From positions 2,108,001-2,172,000 of the forward strand of contig NZ_CP130613.1 in NCBI RefSeq assembly GCF_030623445.1: a DNA stretch of 64,000 nt, in the 5' to 3' direction. The stretch is from Pseudogemmatithrix spongiicola (GTDB taxonomy: Bacteria > Gemmatimonadota > Gemmatimonadetes > Gemmatimonadales > Gemmatimonadaceae). The position numbers and the translations under genes were made by a program. Below are positions 40,220-49,490 of this stretch, piece after piece (position 1 is the first letter of the stretch; the number at the start of each line of letters is the position of its first letter). Under the pieces are notes generated by a model. It made no database searches and was not told where the DNA came from. It worked only from the letters and a program-made list of their open reading frames with translations.

Positions 40220-41539
40220 TCAGCGCCCGGCGCGCCGCTCCACCAACGCCTCGCGCACGCCGCGCCCGCGCAGCGTCAGCACCTCGATGCGCATCTCCTC
40301 GTATTCCACCACGTCGCCGACCTTCGCGGGGCGGCCGAGCAGCGCCAGCACGAGCCCGCTCACCGACTCCACGTCGGGATGCTCGACCACCGCGCCGATC
40401 GCCGCGCCGGCATCGAGCACGCGCACCGTGCCCGCGACCACGAAGCGTCCCTGTTCGCGCGGCCGGATCTCCGCCGGCGCCGAGGCGTCCTCGGTGAGCT
40501 CACCGACGACTTCCTCGATCAGGTCCTCGAGCGTGATGATGCCCGCGGTGCCGCCGTGCTCGTCCATCACGACCACCAGCTGCGAGCGCTGCTGGCGCAT
40601 CGTCGCGAGCACTTGGTCGGCGGTCATCGTCTCGGGCACGAAGGGGACGGGGCGCGCCGAGAGACTGCGCACGGTTTGCCCCGGGGCGAGGCCGCCGAGC
40701 AGGTCCTTCACGTGCACCATCCCCATGATGTGATCGAGATCGCCGTCGATCACCGGATACCGCGAGTGCGGCGCATCGCGCAGCAGCTTTGCGACCTCCG
40801 GCGCCTGATCGGCCACGTCGACCCCGACCACGCGCACACGCGGCACCATGACCTGCCCCGCCGTGAGGTCGCCGAACTCCAGCAGCTCCTGCACGACGGT
40901 GGCGCTCTGTTTCTTGAGCAGGCCGCCCGCCGAGCTCTCGCGCACGATGTACGCCAGCTCGTCCGGCGTCCGCACCGACTCGGCGCTCATCTCCTGCCGG
41001 CGGACGCCGAACAGCGCCAGCGTCGCGTTGCCGATGCCATTGAGCACCACCACGAAGGGGAACAGCACCAGCTGGAAGCCCCGCATCAGCGGCGCGATCC
41101 ACAGCACGGCGCGATCGGCCTTCGCCAAGGCGATGCTCTTCGGCACCATCTCGCCGACGACGATGTGTATGTAGGTGAGCACCGCGATGGCGCCGATGCT
41201 CCCCAGCGTATGCGCGGCGATCCAGCGGCTCGCCCCCAGCGCCTCGAACTTCACCGAGAGCCACTCGGCCAGCAGGTGCTCGCCGTACATGCCGAGCCCC
41301 AGCGAGGCCAGTGTGATGCCGAGCTGGGCCGTGGCGATGAACCGGTCCACCTCGCGCGCATCCTCGACGATGCGCCGGACGAGGCGCGCGGCGCGGTTGC
41401 CGCCATTGGCGAGCCGGTCGATGGTCGCGCGCGGCGCGCCGACGATCGCGAACTCGGCCGCAACGAAGAGACCGTTGGCCAGCACCAGCGCCGTGACGAT
41501 CAGCGTCGGGGCGATGGCAGCGGCGAGTGCCTCAAGCAT
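40220..41539 (-). CDS. CorC/HlyC-family membrane protein with CBS pair (second of two)
   Basis: A 439-residue protein: CNNM/DUF21 transmembrane domain (about 1-190; LANGLFVAAEFAIVGA, GITLASLGLGMYGE, GEMVPKSIAL), a tandem CBS pair (VMVPRVRVVGVD, then VMDEHGGTAGIITLEDLIEEVVGE) and the C-terminal CorC_HlyC domain (about 360-430). Family members act in Mg2+/Co2+ export or related ion homeostasis. Its start overlaps the stop of the upstream paralogue by 8 bp. Confidence 0.94.
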   Translation of the reverse strand: MLEALAAAIAPTLIVTALVLANGLFVAAEFAIVGAPRATIDRLANGGNRAARLVRRIVEDAREVDRFIATAQLGITLASLGLGMYGEHLLAEWLSVKFEALGASRWIAAHTLGSIGAIAVLTYIHIVVGEMVPKSIALAKADRAVLWIAPLMRGFQLVLFPFVVVLNGIGNATLALFGVRRQEMSAESVRTPDELAYIVRESSAGGLLKKQSATVVQELLEFGDLTAGQVMVPRVRVVGVDVADQAPEVAKLLRDAPHSRYPVIDGDLDHIMGMVHVKDLLGGLAPGQTVRSLSARPVPFVPETMTADQVLATMRQQRSQLVVVMDEHGGTAGIITLEDLIEEVVGELTEDASAPAEIRPREQGRFVVAGTVRVLDAGAAIGAVVEHPDVESVSGLVLALLGRPAKVGDVVEYEEMRIEVLTLRGRGVREALVERRAGR

Positions 41540-42848
41540 CGCGGGCCTCCGCGCGCTTCGGCGTGACGACCAGCCACTCCACGGCGCGACCGCGCAGCGC
41601 CTCGACTTCGATGCGCACGCCGTCGACCTCGAGCGCGTCCCCGGCCACCGGGAGGCGTCCGAGACGCTCCATCACGAGTCCACCCACCGTGTACGCGTCC
41701 GCTTCCCAATGCACCCCGACCCACGGCGTGGCTTCGTCCAGCCGCAGCGCGCCTGGCAGACGCACACGCCCGTCGGCGAGGCGCTGCGGCGCGTTCTCCT
41801 TCGGCTTGAACTCGTCGCCGGTCTCGCCGAGTAGTTCGTCGAGGAGGTCGCCGACGGTGATGAGGCCCGCCGTGCCGCCGAACTCGTCGGCGACGATCGC
41901 CAGCGCCTTCCGCTCGGCGCGCAGGCGCTCGAGCAGGCGATCGACGGCCATCGTCTCCGGCACCACGAGCACCGGCGTGATCACGTCGCGCAGCGAGGCC
42001 GGCGGCTCGGCGCCGTCGATCAAGCGCCGCACCACGTCGCGCACGTGCAGGACGCCGACGACATGATCCAGCGTCTCTTCGTAGACCGGCAGGCGCGAGA
42101 AGGGCGTGCGCCGCAGCACCTCGACCACCTCGGGCCAGGTCGTGTCGTCCGCGATGCCGACGACACGCGTCCGCGGCACCATCAGCTCGCCCACGGTGCG
42201 CATGCCGAGGCGCAGGGCCTCGCGCAGGCGCTGCGACTCCTGGGGATCCAACTGCCCGCCCTCGCGGCTCTCGGCGATCAGGTACTCGATCTCCGTCGGC
42301 GAGTGGATGTGCGCGTGCCCGTGCGTCGGCATGCGCAAGGCACGGAGGATCGCCGCACCGCTGCCGTTCAGCAGCGAGATGGGCCAGCGCATCAGCTTGA
42401 GCGACAGCAGCAGCGGCAGCACCGTCAGGCGCGAGACCTTTGTCGGGAACTGCAGCGCCAGCGACTTCGGCACGAGCTCGCCGATGACCATCTGCAGGAC
42501 GGTGAGCAAGACGAGGACAACGGCCGCCGCGACGCTCTCGGCCGTGGCCTCCTGCAGGTCTCCGAGGCGCGCGAACATCGGCGCGAGATCCACGGCGAGC
42601 GTGGCCTGCGCGTAGGCGCCGAGCACCAGCGACGAGATCGTGATGCCGACCTGGCACGCGGCGATGTAGCGGTCAAGCGCGACGCCGTCGTTGAGCACGG
42701 CGAGCATGCGCGCGGCGAGTCGATCGCCCTCCTCCGCCATCTGCTGCAAGCGGCTCCGCCGCACGCTTACCGCCGAGAACTCGGCGGCCACGTAGAGGGC
42801 GTTGACCAGGATCAATGCAGCGACGACCGCCGCGACGACCAGACTCAT
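41532..42848 (-). CDS. CorC/HlyC-family membrane protein with CBS pair (first of two)
   Basis: A 438-residue paralogue of the next gene with the same order of domains: DUF21 (ALYVAAEFSAVSVRRSRL, GITISSLVLGAY, GELVPKSLAL), CBS pair (LMVPRTRVVGIA, IVADEFGGTAGLITVGDLLDELLGE) and CorC_HlyC. The His-rich bit HGHAHIH near residue 200 is not shared with the paralogue and might touch metal. ATG at 42848 begins the first membrane helix; tRNA-Gly lies upstream on the same strand. The two proteins may form a heterodimer. Confidence 0.94.
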   Translation of the reverse strand: MSLVVAAVVAALILVNALYVAAEFSAVSVRRSRLQQMAEEGDRLAARMLAVLNDGVALDRYIAACQVGITISSLVLGAYAQATLAVDLAPMFARLGDLQEATAESVAAAVVLVLLTVLQMVIGELVPKSLALQFPTKVSRLTVLPLLLSLKLMRWPISLLNGSGAAILRALRMPTHGHAHIHSPTEIEYLIAESREGGQLDPQESQRLREALRLGMRTVGELMVPRTRVVGIADDTTWPEVVEVLRRTPFSRLPVYEETLDHVVGVLHVRDVVRRLIDGAEPPASLRDVITPVLVVPETMAVDRLLERLRAERKALAIVADEFGGTAGLITVGDLLDELLGETGDEFKPKENAPQRLADGRVRLPGALRLDEATPWVGVHWEADAYTVGGLVMERLGRLPVAGDALEVDGVRIEVEALRGRAVEWLVVTPKRAEARDA

Positions 42849-42911
42849 AAAGTGGGAAATGAGAAGGTCCCTGCGGCCACCGGCCAGAGGGACCCTATCA
42901 GGACCTGCCAG

Positions 42912-42984
42912 AGCGGGCGATGGGGTTCGAACCCACGACATCCAGCTTGGGAAGCTGGCGCTCTACCAACTGAGCTACGCCCGC
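42912..42984 (-). tRNA. tRNA-Gly(CCC)
   Basis: Acceptor GCGGGCG/CGCCCGC, D arm with AGCTCAGTTGGTAGAGC, anticodon loop TTCCCAA (anticodon CCC), T arm with GGGTTCGAACCCC; discriminator T on the minus strand; no encoded CCA. Confidence 0.96.
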
Positions 42985-43063
42985 ATGAGAGGGAACATAC
43001 CGTGCGGCAGGGGCGCCATCAAGCCGCGTGACGCAAGTGCTTGCAAACGTTAGACTTCCCGGC

Positions 43064-44341
43064 ATGACGCTCCCCCCCACTTGGGCCCAGGCGGCGGGCT
43101 CGCCCGACGAAGTCGTCAAGCACATCCGCTCGGGCATGCACGTGTTCGTCCACGGCTCCGCCGCGACGCCACATCCGCTGCTGCAGGCGCTCTGCCGCCG
43201 CAGCGACCTCGAGAACGTCACGCTGTACCACCTGCACACGGACGGCCCCGCGCCGTGGATGGCGCCCGAGATGGCCGGCCGCATCCGCGGTGTCTCGCTG
43301 TTCACCGGACCCTCGCAGCGAGAGCCGGTGAATGCGGGGCGCGCCGACTATGTCCCGATCTTCCTCTCGGACGTCCCGGGGCTCTTCACCAGCGGCATCG
43401 TGAAGCTCGACGCCGTGCTGGTGCAGCTCTCCGCGCCGGATCGCCACGGCCGCTGTTCGCTGGGCACCGCCGTGGACGCCGCGCGCGCCGCCGTCGACAG
43501 CGCCGCGCTGGTGCTCGCCGAGATCAATGCCAAGATGCCGCGCACGCACGGCAACACGGCCGTCGCGCTCACCAGGCTCACCGCCTTCACCACGACGGAT
43601 CGCCCGCTGCCCGAGCACGCGCCTGCCGCCGAGACGCCGGAGATCGCGCGCATCGGCGAGTTGGTGGCCGATCTCATCGAGGACGGCTCCACGCTGCAGA
43701 TGGGCATCGGCGCGATTCCCGATGCCGTGCTCGCGCGCCTCGGCACCCGGCGCAACCTCGGCGTGCACACGGAGATGTTCTCCGACCGTCTCGTGGACCT
43801 CTACCACACCGGCGCGATCACGAACGACCAGAAGTCCTTCGCGCGCGGGCGCATCGTGACGTCGTTCGTGCTCGGGTCGCAGAAGGTCTTCGACTTCGTC
43901 CACGACAACTCGGCCGTGCAGTTCGAAGGCTGCGACTACACCAACGACACCGGCCGGATCGGGCGCAACCCGAAGGTCGTGGCCATCAACTCCGCGTTGC
44001 AGGTGGACCTCACGGGCCAGGTCTGCGCCGACTCCATCGGCACGCGCATCTATTCCGGCATCGGTGGCCAGATGGACTTCATCCGCGGCGCCGCGCGCTC
44101 CGCGGGCGGCAAGCCGATCATCGCGCTGCCGAGCACCGCGGCGAAAGGCACTGTCTCGCGCATCGCGCCCGTGCTGGATGAGGGCGCGGGCGTGGTCACC
44201 ACGCGAGGCCATGTGCACTGGGTCGTCACGGAGTTCGGCGCGGTGAACTTGCATGGGCGGTCGCTGCGGGAGCGCGCGGACTTGCTGATCTCGATTGCGC
44301 ATCCGGACTTTCGGGCGGAACTCCGAAAGTGGAAGAGGTGA
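43064..44341 (+). CDS. Acetyl-CoA hydrolase / 4-hydroxybutyrate CoA-transferase family protein
   Basis: A 425-residue cytoplasmic enzyme of the class I CoA-transferase type with two alpha/beta domains: MHVFVHGSAATPHPLLQAL and VQLSAPDRHGRCSLG in the first, GSTLQMGIGAIPDAVLARLG and the presumed catalytic Glu in GVHTEMFSDRLVDL, then GGQMDFIRGAARSAGGK in the second. It would move CoA between acyl groups, with acetyl-CoA or 4-hydroxybutyryl-CoA as likely partners. The ATG at 43064 is chosen by similarity of the N-terminus; GTG at 43028 is possible. No ribosome-binding site is seen. Confidence 0.92.
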   Translation: MTLPPTWAQAAGSPDEVVKHIRSGMHVFVHGSAATPHPLLQALCRRSDLENVTLYHLHTDGPAPWMAPEMAGRIRGVSLFTGPSQREPVNAGRADYVPIFLSDVPGLFTSGIVKLDAVLVQLSAPDRHGRCSLGTAVDAARAAVDSAALVLAEINAKMPRTHGNTAVALTRLTAFTTTDRPLPEHAPAAETPEIARIGELVADLIEDGSTLQMGIGAIPDAVLARLGTRRNLGVHTEMFSDRLVDLYHTGAITNDQKSFARGRIVTSFVLGSQKVFDFVHDNSAVQFEGCDYTNDTGRIGRNPKVVAINSALQVDLTGQVCADSIGTRIYSGIGGQMDFIRGAARSAGGKPIIALPSTAAKGTVSRIAPVLDEGAGVVTTRGHVHWVVTEFGAVNLHGRSLRERADLLISIAHPDFRAELRKWKR

Positions 44342-44470
44342 GACGGCGGTAGGGGCGGAGATGGAGAGAGGCCAATGGGGGAGATGGGGGGACGACGTGA
44401 GACGAACGTGAGACGTCTGCCCCCCATCTCCCCCATTCCCGTATCCCACCCCCCGCCCGTACCGCCGTCT
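44341..44470. repeat. Nested intergenic palindrome
   Basis: Outer arms of 11 bp (44341-44351 and 44460-44470) and inner arms of 18 bp, perfectly matched (44374-44391 and 44420-44437), made of the words AGATGGGGG/CCCCCATCT. The centre contains two ACGTGAGACG units. It lies after the CoA-transferase stop and 20 bp before the promoter of the GntR operon. Confidence 0.75.
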
Positions 44471-44489
44471 CCCCTCTCCCAGCCGTGTC

Positions 44490-44536
44490 TTGACAGCCTC
44501 CGCCCGCACGCCTAGTGTATTGGCACACCAATACAC
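44490..44536 (+). promoter_or_regulatory. Promoter and palindromic operator of the GntR/ABC operon
   Basis: TTGACA (44490-44495), a 17-bp spacer and TAGTGT (44513-44518) form a good sigma-70-type promoter. A perfect inverted repeat GTGTATTGG-CACA-CCAATACAC (44515-44536) overlaps the -10 and start. It is the expected self-regulatory site of the adjacent GntR protein, since it sits 6 bp before its start codon. Confidence 0.8.
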
Positions 44537-44542
44537 CAGACC

Positions 44543-44920
44543 ATGTTCTCCCGCATCGACCCCCGCAGCCCCGTCCCGATCTACGCGCAGATCGCCGATC
44601 GCGTCCGCGTGGCCATCGCCGCCGGGGACCTGAAGGAGGGCGATGCCCTGCCCTCAGTCCGCGCGCTGGCCGCCGAGCTGCGCGTGAATCCGGCCACCAT
44701 CGTCCAAGCGTACCGCGCCCTCGAACGCGAAGCGATCGTCGAGCTGCGGCAGGGTGCCGGCACCTTCATCGCGCCGATCGGCGCCGAGACGAAGACCCGC
44801 GAACGCAGTGCCGCCGCACGCCGCCTCGTGCGTGAGATGCTCGCCGAGGCTACGCGCCTCGGCCTGACCCCGCGCGACGTCCGCGTCGCGCTCGACAAGG
44901 AACTCCCGGAGGACGCGTGA
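44543..44920 (+). CDS. YtrA-subfamily GntR transcriptional regulator
   Basis: A 125-residue repressor: winged-helix domain (PIYAQIADRVRVAIAAGDLKEG, LPSVRALAAELRVNPATIVQAYRALE) and a short helical tail in place of a ligand-binding domain, which defines the YtrA subfamily. Such regulators control the ABC transporter encoded next to them, often in response to cell-envelope stress or antibiotics. It reads into the ATPase gene with a GTGA overlap. Confidence 0.93.
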   Translation: MFSRIDPRSPVPIYAQIADRVRVAIAAGDLKEGDALPSVRALAAELRVNPATIVQAYRALEREAIVELRQGAGTFIAPIGAETKTRERSAAARRLVREMLAEATRLGLTPRDVRVALDKELPEDA

Positions 44921-45822
44921 CCGACGCCATCCGCATTCGCGACCTGCACTGGAAGGCCGGCCGCGAGTTCGCCATCCGCGACCTCTCGATGCGCGTGCCC
45001 ACCGGCGCCATCTATGGATTCCTTGGGCCCAATGGTTCGGGCAAGACGAGCACCATCCGCTGCCTGCTGGGCATGCAGCCTCCGCACGGCGGCAGCATCG
45101 AGGTGCTCGGCCACGCCATGCCCGCCAAGGCGCCGGCGGCCCTCGCGCGCATCGGCTACGTGCCGGAACGCCTGCATCTGTACGGGCGGCTCACGGTCGA
45201 AGAGAGCATCCGCTTTCACGCGACCTTCTTCCCGACCTTCGACCACGCCGAGGCGGAGCGCCTGCGCAAGCGCTTCACCTTGCGCGAGACGCAGCGGATC
45301 GCCGCGCTGTCGAAGGGCGAAGCCGGCAAGCTGATGATGCTGCTCGCACTCGCGCAGCGGCCCGAGCTGTTGGTGCTCGACGAGCCAACCGATGGCTTGG
45401 ATCCCGTCATCCGCCGCGACGTGCTCTCCGCGCTGGTCGAGTTCGTCGAGGCCAAGCAGGCGACCGTGCTCATCTCGTCGCACCTGGTCCATGAGCAGGA
45501 GCGCATCTGCGACTGGGTCGGCGTCATGGATGGCGGTCGGCTCGTGGCCGAGCTGCCGATGCAGGAGTTCCGCTCGGGCATCAAGCGCCTGCGCGTGTCG
45601 GGCGACGCCGTGAGTACGGCGCCGTTCCCCTGCACGCTGCTCTCCAAGGGCGCGAGCGGACCGCATGTCGACACCTGGGTGGTGCGCGGCTGGCAGCCCG
45701 AGATGCGGGAGTGGTTCGCGCGCGCCGGCGCCGAGTTGCGCGAGGTGGAGGATCTGGACCTGGAAGAGAGCTTTGTCGAACTGCTGAGCGGCGCCCGCGC
45801 CGCGACCATGGAGGCCCGCTGA
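44917..45822 (+). CDS. ABC transporter ATP-binding protein
   Basis: A 301-residue ATPase: Walker A LGPNGSGKTS (about 37-46), signature LSKGEAGKLM in place of LSGGQ, Walker B LLVLDEPTDGLDP and the switch His in LISSHLV. The C-terminal 90 residues are an accessory domain as in export ATPases of the YtrB/GldA type. GTG start overlaps the regulator stop; the permease start overlaps its stop (TGATG). Confidence 0.93.
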   Translation: MTDAIRIRDLHWKAGREFAIRDLSMRVPTGAIYGFLGPNGSGKTSTIRCLLGMQPPHGGSIEVLGHAMPAKAPAALARIGYVPERLHLYGRLTVEESIRFHATFFPTFDHAEAERLRKRFTLRETQRIAALSKGEAGKLMMLLALAQRPELLVLDEPTDGLDPVIRRDVLSALVEFVEAKQATVLISSHLVHEQERICDWVGVMDGGRLVAELPMQEFRSGIKRLRVSGDAVSTAPFPCTLLSKGASGPHVDTWVVRGWQPEMREWFARAGAELREVEDLDLEESFVELLSGARAATMEAR

Positions 45823-46475
45823 TGTTCGCGATGATGTTCCGCATGCAGTGGCGCTGGACGCGGCTGGCGGTGTTCGGAATCGCGGCGCTGGCGTTGGTGT
45901 TCCCCACGCTGGTCCGCTACCTGACGCGCAGCGCGGGCGCCGATCGCGCCATCACGCAGGTCCTCGATGGATTCGCCTTGCTGGGACCGATGCTCGGCTT
46001 CCTCGCCCTGCTCGGCCCGTTCGTGCTCGCCGCGCTGCCCTGGACCATCGACCACGAGACGCGGCACGTGTACCCGCTCTCGCTGCCGGTCGAGTGGTCG
46101 TGGTGGGTGCGGACGCGCTTCCTCATCGGCGCGATCACGCTGGTGATCCCCGCGGTTGCGCTGTACATCGGCGCCTGGGCCACGGTCTCGACCATTGACC
46201 TGCCGCCGCTGCTGCGCGCGTATCCGGGCGCACTCGCGTTCCGGTTCTTCCTCGCGTCGCTGCTGGCCTACGCCATCTCGTTTGCGTTGCAGTATCTCGC
46301 AGGCCGCCGTGCGACGCACGTCGCGGCGGGCATCCTGGTCGGCGTGCTCGTGATTGTCTTGGGGGCCACGCTCCTCGGCCAAGGGGATCTGCTGGAGCGC
46401 GGCGCCGAGCTGCTCTTCCTCTGGCCGGGCCCGCTCTCGCTGTTCGTCGCGCCGTGGACGCTGATCGATGTGTGA
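45822..46475 (+). CDS. ABC transporter permease (ABC-2 type)
   Basis: A 217-residue protein with about six membrane helices, for example LAVFGIAALALVFPTLV, LGFLALLGPFVLAALPW and GILVGVLVIVLGATLLG. There is no periplasmic domain. It pairs with the preceding ATPase; the substrate is unknown. Confidence 0.85.
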   Translation: MFAMMFRMQWRWTRLAVFGIAALALVFPTLVRYLTRSAGADRAITQVLDGFALLGPMLGFLALLGPFVLAALPWTIDHETRHVYPLSLPVEWSWWVRTRFLIGAITLVIPAVALYIGAWATVSTIDLPPLLRAYPGALAFRFFLASLLAYAISFALQYLAGRRATHVAAGILVGVLVIVLGATLLGQGDLLERGAELLFLWPGPLSLFVAPWTLIDV

Positions 46476-47487
46476 GTCGCTGATGTTTCGCCGCCCGGTG
46501 CGCCGACTCGCCGCGATCGCGGTGATGCTCGGTGCCGCGCTGGCCCCCGACGCACGCGCGCAGGATATCGCGGCCATCGAGGACTCCGTCGCGGCGCTGC
46601 GGCTGCGCTCGGGCGAAGCGCGGGCGCAGCTGGCACAGGCCGAAGCGCGCCTGCGGTCGCGGCCGGACGATTCCCTCGTGTTCTCGGGCGCCGTCGTGCG
46701 CTTCACGTCGGCGGATGTCCCGGCAGCCGAGCGTCGCCGCTTGGCCGCCGCATTCGCGACGGCGGATCGCGAGCTGCAGGCCGAGCTCGGCGACGTCGCG
46801 CGCACGCTGCTGGCCGAGACTCGGTGGCAGCTGACGGTCCTCAAGCGTCCCGGCGCGCTGGGCCGTCCCTTTGTCAGCCTCCTCCCGGCGACGCGTCGCT
46901 CCGAGTCCGCCGCGAGCCTGCTGCGATTCCCGCTGTCGAGCGAAACCGTGGTCCGCATCATCAAGAACGGCGTCGGGGACCGGATCGTCGCGCGGCATGC
47001 GGCCTTCGGCAGCTGGCTCGGCGGCTCGCTGTTCCTGCGCGATCGCGCGGAGATGTACTACGGCGCCTCGCGCGATCTCGTCCTGCGTGGCACGACGCGC
47101 TCGCGCCGCTGCGCGCGCGGCGACGTGCGGGAGTGCACCATCATCCTCGACCCCGCGCGCCGCGACGAGTGGTACACGGAGGAAGACACGCGGCGCAACT
47201 TCCCGCCCGCCTCGGCGGGCGTGCGCGCGACGCTGTTCATGTTCGTGATGGAACGCGCGGGGCCGCAGCTCGTGACCGCGATGGACGCCGCGCCCGCCGA
47301 CGCGAGTCCGATCGCCGTGCTCGCCTCGGCCGCATCCCTGGATCCCGACCAACTCATCACGCAATGGCAGGCGGCGATCTCCAGTGGCGGCGAGGCGCGC
47401 GCGCGCGTATCGCCCGCCATGGGTCTGACCAGCCTCGCGTGGATCCTGGTGTTCGGACTCGTCGCGACCCGCCGGAGGCCTCGCTGA
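46468..47487 (+). CDS. Exported protein of unknown function, fourth gene of the GntR/ABC operon
   Basis: A 339-residue protein with a signal peptide (RLAAIAVMLGAALAPDARA), a coiled coil of Ala/Glu/Arg (VAALRLRSGEARAQLAQAEARL), a globular part without recognised motifs and a C-terminal membrane helix (LAWILVFGLVA) with an Arg-rich end, so it is anchored facing outwards. The start at 46468 overlaps the permease by 8 bp; ATG at 46483 is the alternative. No family recognised. Confidence 0.78.
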   Translation: MCESLMFRRPVRRLAAIAVMLGAALAPDARAQDIAAIEDSVAALRLRSGEARAQLAQAEARLRSRPDDSLVFSGAVVRFTSADVPAAERRRLAAAFATADRELQAELGDVARTLLAETRWQLTVLKRPGALGRPFVSLLPATRRSESAASLLRFPLSSETVVRIIKNGVGDRIVARHAAFGSWLGGSLFLRDRAEMYYGASRDLVLRGTTRSRRCARGDVRECTIILDPARRDEWYTEEDTRRNFPPASAGVRATLFMFVMERAGPQLVTAMDAAPADASPIAVLASAASLDPDQLITQWQAAISSGGEARARVSPAMGLTSLAWILVFGLVATRRRPR

Positions 47488-48584
47488 TGCGCCGCTGGAT
47501 CACTGCCACCGTCGTCACCGGCATCGTCGTCGCGACCGTGCTCGTGGCCCGCATGCGCGAGCGCACGCCGGACGCCGTCTTCGCCCAGCAGCACCCGGAG
47601 GTGGCGGAAGCGCGCGCGCAGGTGCTCGCCCGCGGCGACACCATGCGCGCCTGGTCTGCGGCGCTGGCGCGCGCGCAGACGCTCGCGATCGCCGCGTCCG
47701 TCACCCGCGGGCCGCAGCCATTCGTGCTCGAGACGCGAGGAGCCATCAGCGCGGGCACGCGCGCGGCCTTCTTGCAGCTGATCGAGCGCGAACTCCAGGC
47801 GATCGGCACACCGAAGGTCCCGCTGCGCGTGCTCCTCGTCGCCGACAGCAACGCGAGCTTCAGCTCGTACTCGGGCTGGTACCTGCGACCGGCGCGCCTA
47901 GGCGAGCCCTGCATCGTCATGATCCGCATCCGCGAATCGCGCAGCCAGACCTTCGCCCCGCGCACGGGGGACCGCCGCCTCGGCGTCTGCGGCCTGTATG
48001 CACGCCACGGGATGCCCGGGCCCGGCATCGCCGCGTGGCTGGACGAGACGCGCGCCATCAGCGCGGCGGGTGACAGCTCCGCATCCTGGGACCGCGAGGC
48101 CCCGACCCAACGGCAGGTTGCCTGGGGCGGCGTCAGCCGGCTCAGCGGCGGCATGATGCTCGAGGCTGCCGCGCCGCTGGCCTGCGCCGCGGGGCGCGGC
48201 GACGCCTGCCACATCGCGCTGCTGAATCCTGTGAACGACACCAGGCGCCGCGTCAGCCTCCCGGTCGCGCAAGAACCGCGGCTCTCGTCGGCGTATCCGT
48301 TCGAGCTGCGTGACTACCCGGGCGACGTCACGGCGACCCTCCGGGCATCCATGGGCGCCGAGCGCTTCGCACGCTGGTGGCAGAGCGCCCTTCCGCCGGC
48401 GCAGGCGTACGAGGCCGTGACCGGGGAGGCCTTCGAGACCTGGGCGATGTCGTACATGCGCCGCTACGTCGGGGAGCGCAACAGCGGGCCGCTGCGCGCG
48501 GGCCTCCCGCTGGCGCTCGGGTTGCTGTTGGTGGCGGGACTCAGCGGCTGGGCCGTGCTGCGCGCGCCCCGCGCGCGCAGCTAG
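47487..48584 (+). CDS. Exported protein of unknown function, fifth gene of the GntR/ABC operon
   Basis: A 365-residue protein of the same plan as the gene before it: N-terminal membrane anchor or signal (TATVVTGIVVATVLVA), an Ala-rich helical stretch, a globular domain with two Cys pairs and a C-terminal membrane helix (LPLALGLLLVAGLSGWAVL) ending ARS. Coupled by TGATG. The region around YLRPARLGEPCIVMIRI is strand-rich. No family recognised; it probably works with the transporter at the membrane. Confidence 0.78.
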   Translation: MRRWITATVVTGIVVATVLVARMRERTPDAVFAQQHPEVAEARAQVLARGDTMRAWSAALARAQTLAIAASVTRGPQPFVLETRGAISAGTRAAFLQLIERELQAIGTPKVPLRVLLVADSNASFSSYSGWYLRPARLGEPCIVMIRIRESRSQTFAPRTGDRRLGVCGLYARHGMPGPGIAAWLDETRAISAAGDSSASWDREAPTQRQVAWGGVSRLSGGMMLEAAAPLACAAGRGDACHIALLNPVNDTRRRVSLPVAQEPRLSSAYPFELRDYPGDVTATLRASMGAERFARWWQSALPPAQAYEAVTGEAFETWAMSYMRRYVGERNSGPLRAGLPLALGLLLVAGLSGWAVLRAPRARS

Positions 48585-48604
48585 GGCCGAGCGCGCGGCG
48601 CCGA

Positions 48605-49192
48605 CTAGGGCTGCTGCACCATCGCCGCGACGCGCTGCTGCACCATGTCGCGGATGCGGATCTCGAGGTCGCCGGTCGACGAGCAGCGAACGTCCTGCGT
48701 GCTCGACGTGATGGGATTGCGTCCGACCGCCGAGATGATCGTGCCGACCACGGAGCCGCCGCCGGGATTCGCCGTCACCGTCGTGACGATGGTGATGTTC
48801 ATCTGGTAGGTCTCGGCGTTTTCGATCGTACCCGAGCGGCCGCACTCGAGGTAGCGTTGCATCGGCACGCGCCCGATCTGGCGACGCGTACGCCAGCCCT
48901 CGTTGCCAATCACCTTGCGATTGGCGTCGTTGACCGTGAGCGGGATGCCGAGATCCTCGTACACGCTGGGCAGCACCGACCACACCTGGGCAACGGTGCC
49001 GGTCGAGAGGAGGCGGATGTTGTTGTCGAGATTGGCCGACGTGATGGCGAGACCGCCGCCGCCCGACGACGTCACGACACGCTCGGTCTGGATGGTCGGG
49101 GCCGTGGACGGAACCGGCGCGGGATCGGAGCCGCCAGGACCGGAAGCACAGGCGGCAGTGACGAGCAGCAGCGCGAGCGGGGCGTGACGCAT
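48605..49192 (-). CDS. Lipoprotein of unknown function
   Basis: A 195-residue protein: MRHAPLALLLVTAACASG gives a lipoprotein signal with the lipidated Cys at about 15, then a Pro/Ser linker. The body contains an Asn-rich block (ITSANLDNNIRLL), VWSVLPSVYEDLGIPL, a Cys pair (LECGRS and VRCSST) and ends in a helix (RIRDMVQQRVAAMVQQ). No family recognised. ATG at 49192 is chosen at the signal peptide. Confidence 0.78.
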   Translation of the reverse strand: MRHAPLALLLVTAACASGPGGSDPAPVPSTAPTIQTERVVTSSGGGGLAITSANLDNNIRLLSTGTVAQVWSVLPSVYEDLGIPLTVNDANRKVIGNEGWRTRRQIGRVPMQRYLECGRSGTIENAETYQMNITIVTTVTANPGGGSVVGTIISAVGRNPITSSTQDVRCSSTGDLEIRIRDMVQQRVAAMVQQP

Positions 49193-49329
49193 GACGGTCC
49201 TCTCGAGGTGGTGAGCACGGGGACATCCCATGGGACGTCCGCACCGCGCAGAAGTTACCCCGCGAGCGCCCTGTGGTGCCACCGGGCGCGGGACGCCGGC
49301 GCGCGGTCGCACCCCGTCCGCATGCACAT

Positions 49330-49358
49330 GCGGCCCCCGGCGGGAAGCCGGGGGCCGC
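49330..49358. terminator. Hairpin downstream of the tRNA cluster
   Basis: A perfect 12-bp GC stem (49330-49341 and 49347-49358) with a 5-nt loop, about 20 bp past the 3' end of tRNA-Thr on the minus strand. No T-tract is seen. Confidence 0.6.
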
Positions 49359-49377
49359 GACGTGAATACTGCTGGAG

Positions 49378-49449
49378 AGCCACAGGTGGGAATTGAACCC
49401 ACGACCGCTCGATTACGAATCGAGTGCTCTACCCCTGAGCTACTGTGGC
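49378..49449 (-). tRNA. tRNA-Thr(CGT)
   Basis: Acceptor GCCACAG/CTGTGGC, anticodon stem CTCGA/TCGAG with loop TTCGTAA, T loop TTCAATT. Last of the seven-tRNA minus-strand cluster. Confidence 0.95.
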
Positions 49450-49490
49450 GGGGAGAGGATCCCACTCGGTACTGAGGAACCACACCGACA

